From Acidobacteriota bacterium (GTDB lineage: Bacteria; Acidobacteriota; Terriglobia; Terriglobales; Acidobacteriaceae), in assembly GCA_021816455.1 (NCBI GenBank), contig JAKAXU010000029.1, positions 1-38,072 on the forward strand: a DNA stretch of 38,072 nt. The letters are read 5' to 3'. A program made the position numbers and the translations under genes. The notes beneath the pieces were generated by a model. The model saw nothing but the letters and a program-made list of their open reading frames with translations. It was not told the DNA's origin and searched no databases. Of the stretch, positions 31,575-38,072 are shown piece by piece (the stretch's first letter is position 1; each line of letters begins with the position of its first letter).

Positions 31575-33353
31575 CTACGGCTGCTCGGCGATAGCGAGTG
31601 CCTTGCGAATGAAGTCGTCTTCCGGGAAGTGCATCAGATACTGCTTCATAGCCAGCACGGCCTGGCTGAATTGCTGTGCATCGACGAGGCGAACGATGAG
31701 CGTCTTCTGCAGTGGCGCAACGTACGGATCCAGCGCAACGGCCTGACGCGCGGATTGGATTGAATCCGCAGAGTCGCCAGACTGTGCCTGGGCTTCGGAA
31801 AGATCAAGCCATGCTTCCGGTTGCAGAGGGTTGAGGCGTAGAGCGTGCTGCAGGTGATCGATGGCCGCGGCATATCGATGGTCCAGAAGATCGCGATGGC
31901 CAAGATTTGTTTGCACAGAAGCGTCTTCCGGATCCGTGCGTTCCAGCGAAGCGAGCGACAGACGCCAGTCTGCGTCGAAGCCTGGCTGCTTGTCCATCAG
32001 GATGCGATCGGCAAGCATACGGGTGCGCATCGAGGGCAGGGGATGATCGCGCGTCGCGTCAAGATCAATCAGATCGGGCATCTGGGATGTTGCCTGCTGG
32101 AATGCGGCGTCGGGCATCGGCTCGTTGGGACGAGCAAGAATCCGGTGATTTGTGGCGGATGAGTGAGAGATGGTCGCGATGGGACGACGCGGCATGTGAC
32201 AGCCGATGCAGTTGTCGGCGGGCGTGGTGGCTCGACGCAGGGCAGCCGGTTCGGTGCAACTCGTCTGGGTGTGGCATTGCATGCACTTTTTGTTGAAGTA
32301 GGCGGGCGCTTCGGCGTGTGTCGGCTCGACATGGGGATCGTGACAGGTGATACAGCGCATCTGGCGTGCAGGGGGTTGGCTGAGGCTGGCTCGATAACAC
32401 TTGCTGAGCGTCATCGACGAGTAATGCTCCAGATGATCCTCGTTGGGAGGATGCTGGCGTGAGGGGGCAACGTTGAAGATGGCAACCGTCTCACGCAGCG
32501 GCTGGCCGGGGCGGAAATCCTGATAGGTTTTGCCGCGCTCGAGTACGCGCGCGTCGCCAATCTCATGGCAGGACATGCAGATGTCGTCGGAAAGTTCGCG
32601 CGTGAGGTGCGCGGGGTTGACGATGGTGCTGTCATCGCCTTTTTCTCGTTTTCCCATATCCATTGCAGTGATATGTGCCGAGCCTGGACCGTGACAGTTT
32701 TCGCAGCCAATGGAAACATGAGAAAACGGCGGATCGGCGTATTTACCGCTGTATCCTGCGATGGGTTGAGCGCGTCCGCTGTGGCAGTAGATGCAGCCCG
32801 GCTGGATAATGCGATTGAAGCCATAATCGCCGTGTTCGTATCCCGGAGAAAGCTGCCATTTTCCGGCTTGAGTGTAGAACGAAAGCGGCGCTTGAAACAG
32901 ATAACCACCGCGGGTGAGTAGCCCTCCGTAGCCGTTTTCGCCTGTACCGACGATCCATCGAATCTCATGGGTGGACCGGAAGATTTCCTTGCCAGGTGAG
33001 ACTGCGCCGGGCGCGGTTTGAAACTCCGATTGCCACAGCTTGCCGTCCTGCGAATAGACGCTGTAGGAGTGATGTGTGTTGGGGTCCGTGTAGGTGGCTG
33101 GCAGAGGAAGTGTGGTGAGGAACTTCGCCGTGACAGGTGTGAGCGCATGGCCCATGCTGGCTTCGGCAAAGCTGCGAGCGATGGCAAGGTGGCAATCAGA
33201 GCACGTATCCGAGCCAACATAATGCGCGTTTTCCTGCGCGTTGGCTGGATGTATGGCAACCTGCGCGCGGGTAGCCGCAGTGCACAGGCTCAACGCTGAA
33301 GTAAGGCAGAGCACGAGTAGAAATCGAATGAACTTGAGCATGAGTCCGCGCAT
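31575..33353 (-). CDS. Exported seven-haem c-type cytochrome with C-terminal TPRs
   Basis: 592 residues from ATG 33353; TTG 33371 and ATG 33341 are alternatives. A signal peptide (FIRFLLVLCLTSALSLCTAA) sends it to the periplasm, where haem is attached. Seven CxxCH motifs occur in order: CSDCH, CIYCH, CENCH, CMSCH, CITCH, CMQCH, CIGCH. The last ~170 residues are tetratricopeptide-like (TNLGHRDLLDHRYAAAIDHLQHALRLNPLQPEAWLDLSEAQAQ). This cytochrome-TPR fusion is common in acidobacteria and planctomycetes; electron partners are unknown. It follows the AIM24 gene by about 90 bases on the same strand. Confidence 0.9.
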   Translation of the reverse strand: MRGLMLKFIRFLLVLCLTSALSLCTAATRAQVAIHPANAQENAHYVGSDTCSDCHLAIARSFAEASMGHALTPVTAKFLTTLPLPATYTDPNTHHSYSVYSQDGKLWQSEFQTAPGAVSPGKEIFRSTHEIRWIVGTGENGYGGLLTRGGYLFQAPLSFYTQAGKWQLSPGYEHGDYGFNRIIQPGCIYCHSGRAQPIAGYSGKYADPPFSHVSIGCENCHGPGSAHITAMDMGKREKGDDSTIVNPAHLTRELSDDICMSCHEIGDARVLERGKTYQDFRPGQPLRETVAIFNVAPSRQHPPNEDHLEHYSSMTLSKCYRASLSQPPARQMRCITCHDPHVEPTHAEAPAYFNKKCMQCHTQTSCTEPAALRRATTPADNCIGCHMPRRPIATISHSSATNHRILARPNEPMPDAAFQQATSQMPDLIDLDATRDHPLPSMRTRMLADRILMDKQPGFDADWRLSLASLERTDPEDASVQTNLGHRDLLDHRYAAAIDHLQHALRLNPLQPEAWLDLSEAQAQSGDSADSIQSARQAVALDPYVAPLQKTLIVRLVDAQQFSQAVLAMKQYLMHFPEDDFIRKALAIAEQP

Positions 33354-33446
33354 GGGTTTCGGTAGATTCAACCATCACCGGGGACGATCCCGGGTGTCCA
33401 GAGGATGAGTGCAAAAAGAGGCATGGAAGAATCTTATGGCAAGCCC

Positions 33447-34202
33447 CTATCGCATGCCGTCCAGGATGGAGCCGACGATGCCACCGACCACGCCTCCCTG
33501 TACGCCTTCCTGTGTTGCGGTGGGCAGGTAGGCTTGAATCTGGTGAGCGAGTTTGGCGATGGGCAACGTTTGCAGCCAGATGCGACCAGGGCCGGTGAGC
33601 GCCGCGAGAAAGATGCCGTCGCCACCGAAGATGAGGTTGCGGATGCCACGAACCGTGGTGATCTGGAAGCTGACCGAGGCCTGGAATGCTCCCACATGGC
33701 CAGGGTGAACGAGCAGAGTTTCACCGGGCGCCAGATCGCGCGTGATGACTTCCCCGGAGAGTTCCAGCCACGCGGTTCCCGTGCCGCCTACGCGCTGGAG
33801 CAGAAAACCGTCGCCGCCGAAGATTCCGGCGCCAAGCGACTGCTGGAAGCCGATGGAAAGCTGAATCTGCTCTGTGGCGCATAGAAATCCGTGACGATGA
33901 ATCAAATACTCCTGCCCGGGATGAACTTCGACGGGAACAATGTGGCCTGGAACGCGCGTGGCAAAGGCGACCTCGCCGGGCGCTCCCAAGGCGCGATATT
34001 CAGTCATAAAGAGCGATCCGCCACCAACGACGCGCTTGAGTGCGCCAAAGAATCCACCGCCTCCGCCAAACTGCGTGTGTGTGGTCATCTGGACAGATGG
34101 CGACATCCAGGAAAGTTCGCCTGCTTCAGAGATCACGCAATCGTTGTGATCCAGCTGAAATTCAAGCACAGGCATCGTGGTTCCAACAATTCGGGTCTGC
34201 AT
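33447..34202 (-). CDS. AIM24-family protein
   Basis: 251 residues from ATG 34202, with AGGAG 9 bases upstream on the minus strand; the longer frame to 34235 has no site. The AIM24 (DUF124/TIGR00266) beta-fold is evident: SEAGELSWMSPSVQMTT, FGALKRVVGGGSLFMTEY, HPGQEYLIHRHGFLCAT, FGGDGFLLQRVGGTGTAWLELSG and FGGDGIFLAALTGPGRIWLQTL. It ends with a Gly-rich hydrophobic tail (GVVGGIVGSILDG) that might touch a membrane. The bacterial function is unknown; the yeast namesake acts at the mitochondrial inner membrane. Confidence 0.88.
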   Translation of the reverse strand: MQTRIVGTTMPVLEFQLDHNDCVISEAGELSWMSPSVQMTTHTQFGGGGGFFGALKRVVGGGSLFMTEYRALGAPGEVAFATRVPGHIVPVEVHPGQEYLIHRHGFLCATEQIQLSIGFQQSLGAGIFGGDGFLLQRVGGTGTAWLELSGEVITRDLAPGETLLVHPGHVGAFQASVSFQITTVRGIRNLIFGGDGIFLAALTGPGRIWLQTLPIAKLAHQIQAYLPTATQEGVQGGVVGGIVGSILDGMR

Positions 34203-34407
34203 CCGACGAATCTCCTGTATGAAAGTTTGCCGCAATCCATTTGCAATGCAAAGGTCGCAACGTGGAGGACCGAAATTTCTCTTCGCAAGAAGTATAGATG
34301 CTTCGATTTCGGAGTGTAAGAGAGGTGTGAAGGCGTGTCTTGTCCTGCTGCCGTCGATCCTTCCGCGCGTATCGCTTTTTCCGACTTCTCCGTAAAATGA
34401 GAGCAGG

Positions 34408-36390
34408 ATGAGTTTCAGCGAAGAGTATGATGTTGCGGTTGTCGGCGCAGGTCACGCGGGCTGCGAAGCGGCGATGGCAGCGGCGCGCATGGGCTTGCGC
34501 ACGGCGATCATTACGATGAATCTCGATCTGATTGCTCAGATGAGTTGCAATCCCGCGATCGGGGGCATTGCAAAGGGCCATCTGGTGCGCGAAATCGACG
34601 CGCTGGGTGGGGTAATGGGCGAGGTCGCTGACGCAGTCGGGATTCAGTTCCGCCTTCTGAATACTTCGCGCGGGCCGGCTGTTTGGAGTCCGCGTGCACA
34701 GTGCGACAAAGCGCTTTATCGCGCGAAGATGCGCGAGGTTCTGGAGGCTCAGCCGAATCTGCACATTCGACAGGCAGAGGCCGTGGACTTGATCCTGGAA
34801 AGCCAGCCACTTGGCGTCGATGCGAATGGTCGCGCTCTGCGCCGTGTTCGTGGATTGAAGCTGCGCGATGGACGCCATCTGATGGCCGGGGCAACGATCA
34901 TTACGACCGGAACATTCCTGAATGGATTGATTCATTGCGGCGAGGAACGATACCCGGCGGGGCGCAGCGGAGAACCCGCGAGTGTGCTGTTGGGCGAAGC
35001 GCTGCGTCGGCTTGGTTTGCGCACAACACGGCTGAAAACAGGAACGCCGCCGCGGCTGGATGGTCGCACGATTCGCTGGGAGGCATTTGAGGAGCAGCCC
35101 GGGGACGCCGATCCAACGCCGTTCAGCTTTCGTACAACGCGCATCACGCAGCCGCAGATCAGTTGCCACATCGCATGGACGACGCCGGAGACGTTGCGGA
35201 TCATCCGCGAGAATGTGGGCCGGTCCGCGATGTACTCCGGACAGATTGAAGGCATCGGTCCGCGGTACTGCCCTTCGATCGAAGATAAGATCGTCAAGTT
35301 CCCGGATAAATCGCAGCATCAGTTTTTTCTGGAGCCAGAGGGGCTTTCGACGCACGAAGTCTACATCAATGGAATGTCCACTTCGCTTCCCATGGAAGTG
35401 CAATGGCAGATGGTGCGTTCGATTCCCGGGCTTGAGTCCGCGGAGATGCTGCGTCCCGGTTACGCCATCGAGTATGACAGCGTGGATGCAACGGAACTGG
35501 ACCGAGCATTGCAGGTGAAGTGCATCCGAGGTCTGTTCCTGGCCGGGCAGATCAATGGCACCAGCGGATACGAGGAGGCGGGATGCCAGGGAATCATGGC
35601 GGGAATCAACGCGGCTCTTCTGCTCAAGGATCGCGAGCCGTTCCCGTTGGATCGAAGCGAAGGCTACACGGGAATCCTGATTGATGACCTGATCTCCAAA
35701 GGCACCAATGAACCGTATCGCATGTTCACTTCGCGCGCGGAGTTTCGCCTGCATCTGCGTATCGACAATGCGGACCGAAGACTGACACCTCATGCAAGAA
35801 GACTTGGAATGATTCCGGATTTGGTGTGGAACGCATTTGAAGAGAAGCAGGAGAGAATGCATCGTCTGAAGAGATTGATCGAGACGCGGAAAGTGGAAGC
35901 AGAACGGCTAGCCGCAGTTGCTCCGGGGTTGCCTATCCGTGCGGTGGCTGGACAGACCTGGGCGCAGTTGCTGCGGCGTCCGGAGATCACGATAGAAAAG
36001 CTTTTGCCTGCGCTGGAAGAGCCGATGCGCGAAGATCCAATCCTGGCGTCGATGTTGGCAGGCTCACCGGATCAGCTTGCAGCCATTCGCCGCAATGAAT
36101 TGCGAGCCGTGGAGACGGAGATCAAGTTTGCGGGATATCTCGATCAGCAGAAGCGGGCGATTCAAAAGCTGAAGGAGGCTGAGACGGTGCGCATTCCGGC
36201 GTGGCTGGACTACTCGATCATCAGCGGACTTTCCCGTGAGATGCAGGAAAAGCTGAACCGGGTGCGCCCGGCGACGATCGGACAGGCAAGTCGTATTCCC
36301 GGGGTGACTCCCGCCGCGCTGGGCCTGGTTCATGTGTCGATCCGCATTCAAGCGGGTCGTCGCACTGGCCAGGAAACAGCAGCTTCCTGA
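34408..36390 (+). CDS. mnmG: tRNA uridine-5-carboxymethylaminomethyl modification enzyme MnmG
   Basis: 660 residues, near the usual 620-660. With MnmE it installs the carboxymethylaminomethyl group on wobble U34 of certain tRNAs. The FAD-binding GxGxxG is GAGHAG at 13-18. MnmG signatures follow: [52 protein letters not shown], and [14 protein letters not shown](G)CQG. The C-terminal helical domain for tRNA and MnmE binding is complete ([31 protein letters not shown]). folP follows after 12 bases. Confidence 0.97.
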   Translation: MSFSEEYDVAVVGAGHAGCEAAMAAARMGLRTAIITMNLDLIAQMSCNPAIGGIAKGHLVREIDALGGVMGEVADAVGIQFRLLNTSRGPAVWSPRAQCDKALYRAKMREVLEAQPNLHIRQAEAVDLILESQPLGVDANGRALRRVRGLKLRDGRHLMAGATIITTGTFLNGLIHCGEERYPAGRSGEPASVLLGEALRRLGLRTTRLKTGTPPRLDGRTIRWEAFEEQPGDADPTPFSFRTTRITQPQISCHIAWTTPETLRIIRENVGRSAMYSGQIEGIGPRYCPSIEDKIVKFPDKSQHQFFLEPEGLSTHEVYINGMSTSLPMEVQWQMVRSIPGLESAEMLRPGYAIEYDSVDATELDRALQVKCIRGLFLAGQINGTSGYEEAGCQGIMAGINAALLLKDREPFPLDRSEGYTGILIDDLISKGTNEPYRMFTSRAEFRLHLRIDNADRRLTPHARRLGMIPDLVWNAFEEKQERMHRLKRLIETRKVEAERLAAVAPGLPIRAVAGQTWAQLLRRPEITIEKLLPALEEPMREDPILASMLAGSPDQLAAIRRNELRAVETEIKFAGYLDQQKRAIQKLKEAETVRIPAWLDYSIISGLSREMQEKLNRVRPATIGQASRIPGVTPAALGLVHVSIRIQAGRRTGQETAAS

Positions 36391-36402
36391 TGGATCCAGA
36401 CT

Positions 36403-37395
36403 ATGACGGAACCGGATCACTCTTTCGCAGCAGCAGCGCAGGGCGACTTGCGATCGTCGAAACGAAATGCGAGTGGACCTTTTGCGCGGCGAAGACGATT
36501 GTCTTGGCGACTGCGCAAGAGTGTGCTTGAGCTGGGCGAACGCACGCTGGTGATGGGTGTGGTGAATGTGACGCCGGATTCGTTTTCCGATGGCGGCCGT
36601 TTTTTGGAGCCGGAGCGTGCCGTGGAGCAGGCTTTGCGGCTGATGCAAGAGGGTGCATCCGTTGTGGATTTTGGCGCGGAGAGCACGCGTCCGGGATCCC
36701 ATGCGGGCGATGTGCGACAGGCCACAGTGAGCGCCGCAGAGGAGATGGACCGATTGCTGCCGCCGCTGGAGATGTTGCTGCGCGAGCGGCCCGATGTCAT
36801 CGTATCGATCGATACGTACAAGGCTGAAACAGCGCGTGCAGCACTGCGGGCAGGAGCGGATATCATCAACGACGTCAGCGGTTTCCAGTGGGACAGTGCG
36901 ATGCCGCAGGTGTGCGCCGAGGCGCAATGCGGCGTGGTGCTGATGCACACGCGCGGCAAGCCGGACGAGTGGCTGCATCAGCAGCCTCTAATTCCCGCAT
37001 CCATAGGGACTCTGGTTTGGGATGGGCTTGCTCATTCGTTACAGAGGGCAATTCAGGCAGGCATGGCGGAGGAGGCGGTTGTACTGGATCCGGGTTACGG
37101 ATTCGGCAAGCGTATGGGCGAGAATTTTGCCTTGTTACTCCAGCAGGAGAAACTCCTGGAGCTTGAGCGCCCGCTTCTGGTCGGGCTATCGCGTAAGTCA
37201 TTTTTGCGTTGGGCGATGGAAGCGCGCCTGGGCAGGGAAGTGCGCAGCGAGGCTTCCATGGAAGCGGCAAGTATTGCTGGATTGACGGCTGCGGTTCTGA
37301 GCGGCGCGTCGATCGTCCGAGTGCACTCGGTGCGCGCAGCCGTCGAAGCAGTGGCTCTGGCGGATGTGCTCCTAGATGCCGCTGAACCAGCCTGA
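36403..37395 (+). CDS. folP: Dihydropteroate synthase
   Basis: 330 residues from ATG 36403. It joins p-aminobenzoate to dihydropterin pyrophosphate in folate synthesis, the step blocked by sulfonamides. The TIM-barrel motifs are in order: MGVVNVTPDSFSDGG, GAESTRPGS, SIDTYKAETA, INDVSGFQWD, DPGYGFGKRMGENF, GLSRKSFL and VRVHSVRA. An N-terminal basic extension of about 45 residues precedes the barrel and is longer than in most FolP, so an internal start is possible. It is likely co-transcribed with mnmG. Confidence 0.95.
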   Translation: MTEPDHSFAAAAQGDLRSSKRNASGPFARRRRLSWRLRKSVLELGERTLVMGVVNVTPDSFSDGGRFLEPERAVEQALRLMQEGASVVDFGAESTRPGSHAGDVRQATVSAAEEMDRLLPPLEMLLRERPDVIVSIDTYKAETARAALRAGADIINDVSGFQWDSAMPQVCAEAQCGVVLMHTRGKPDEWLHQQPLIPASIGTLVWDGLAHSLQRAIQAGMAEEAVVLDPGYGFGKRMGENFALLLQQEKLLELERPLLVGLSRKSFLRWAMEARLGREVRSEASMEAASIAGLTAAVLSGASIVRVHSVRAAVEAVALADVLLDAAEPA

Positions 37396-37440
37396 TGCGC
37401 ATCCTTGGCGCGGAGCTTTCTCCGTATACTGAATCCAGAC

Positions 37441-38001
37441 ATGTTACGAGCAGCAGTTTCTGACCCACGCGCGCGGAGATCGTCGAATGCCAGCCTGAAC
37501 GCGCGTATCTTTTCCTTTGTTGGATACAGCCTGGTCTGCTACCTGACCATTGGCATTCAGCTTGCCGTTCTGCCGGGTTACGTGCACCTCACGCTCGGCT
37601 ACAGCACAATGCTGGCCGGACTGGTGGTCAGCGCCGAATACGTTGCTACGGTGATGACGCGGCCGTGGGCCGGATGGATTGTGGATCGCCGTGGAGCGCG
37701 GACTTCGGTCCTGATGGGCCAATGGCTGTGTGGAGGAAGTGGTCTGCTCATGCTCGGGAGTGCATTCGCGCACAGGATGCCGATCCTGGGCCTGGCGCTG
37801 CTGTTTGCCGCGCGCCTGGCACTGGGAGCAAGCGAGAGTCTGGTTGCAACGGGTGCTACGATCTGGGGCATCTGGGGTGCCGGCGTGGAGAATACCGCTG
37901 CGGTGATCTCCTGGAACGGTATATGCACCTACGGCGGCGTAGCACTATTGATCTGGCCCGGTAATACTGTTACGCGGCATAGGCGACGATGGGGTCTTTG
38001 A
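37441..38001 (+). pseudogene. MFS transporter, interrupted after about 170 codons
   Basis: The frame starts at ATG 37441 (TTG 37405 would extend it) and codes for the first half of a major-facilitator transporter: about five or six hydrophobic helices, and the loop AGWIVDRRGARTSVLMG matching the MFS loop 2-3 motif. A TATACT box at 37425-37430 lies 10 bases before the ATG, which may mean a leaderless transcript. MFS proteins are about 400 residues; here the protein-like sequence ends after GVALLIW near 37955 and a short unrelated tail runs to a stop at 38001. That tail lies over a minus-strand transposase-like frame, so an insertion has probably broken the gene. Confidence 0.75.
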
Positions 38002-38072
38002 AGAAGGCTTTGATTCTTTCTGGATTGTTTTCGATTGCCGACATGTGTTCCGTTGCAGCCTTCTTTAACTTG
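37955..38072 (-). mobile_element. End of an insertion sequence, with 3' end of a probable transposase gene (partial)
   Basis: On the minus strand an open frame enters from the right edge and stops at TTA 37970-37972, giving 34 C-terminal residues that include HMSAIENNPERIKAFFKDP and end AYAA. This looks like the tail of a DDE transposase as I remember such families, but the IS family is not certain. The left border is placed near 37955, where the MFS sequence stops making sense. GTAATACTGTTAC (37961-37973), with GTAA/TTAC ends, lies close to that border. The other end and the terminal repeats are outside the window. Confidence 0.5.

Noticed and set aside
34162-35862. 566-codon minus-strand ORF opposite mnmG
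   Set aside because: Antisense shadow; mnmG on the plus strand is complete and unmistakable.

Overview
The window most resembles a soil acidobacterium (Acidobacteriota, class Terriglobia; Granulicella, Terriglobus or Edaphobacter type). This is inferred from high-GC coding style, abundant RHS and surface-repeat proteins, the CopA/CopB pair, a multihaem cytochrome fused to TPRs, and the style of the integrases. No 16S or other marker is present, so the taxonomic call is a judgement.

The window falls into two halves that meet at an initiator tRNA gene (22601-22677, minus). Everything left of the tRNA looks accessory; everything right of it looks like ordinary chromosome.

Accessory half. (1) 1-3908: the C-terminal end of an RHS polymorphic-toxin-type protein, a coupled exported protein of unknown function, an orphan RHS core fragment, and an exported tail-fibre-like repeat protein. 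(2) 3909-4393: no gene, but a two-hairpin element and a cluster of GTAGA/TCTAC half-sites. (3) 4394-13922: one tightly packed defence operon in the order single-TRD hsdS, hsdM, rhuM, two-TRD hsdS, kwaA-like, kwaB-like (DUF4868), hsdR, DUF45 metallopeptidase. A Kiwa-type pair is therefore nested inside a type I restriction-modification operon. (4) 14150-14811: a vapBC toxin-antitoxin pair on the minus strand. (5) 15298-22120: an integrative module with an orphan primase-polymerase-like protein, a cysteine-rich protein of unknown function, a small HTH protein coupled to a zinc-finger tyrosine recombinase, a second tyrosine recombinase, a second HTH/excisionase-like protein, and a tRNA-proximal integrase. 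A perfect 12-6-12 inverted repeat with the geometry of a tyrosine-recombinase core site lies between the first two recombinases. The integrase faces the 3' end of tRNA-fMet, the usual arrangement for an island integrated in a tRNA gene.

Chromosomal half. 22818-25401 (minus) is a KDG operon, kduD-kdgK-eda, that would convert 2-keto-3-deoxygluconate type intermediates of uronate breakdown to pyruvate and glyceraldehyde 3-phosphate. It is divergent from an ABC-F ATPase (25539-27530). A copper set follows: a small Cys/His/Met-rich exported protein, the Tat-exported multicopper oxidase CopA, and outer-membrane CopB. Then come a small two-TM protein, a QueD/PTPS enzyme, a minus-strand pair (AIM24-family protein and seven-haem cytochrome with TPRs), mnmG, folP, and an MFS transporter gene cut after about 170 codons. 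The sequence that interrupts it carries the 3' end of a probable transposase gene on the minus strand and runs off the window.
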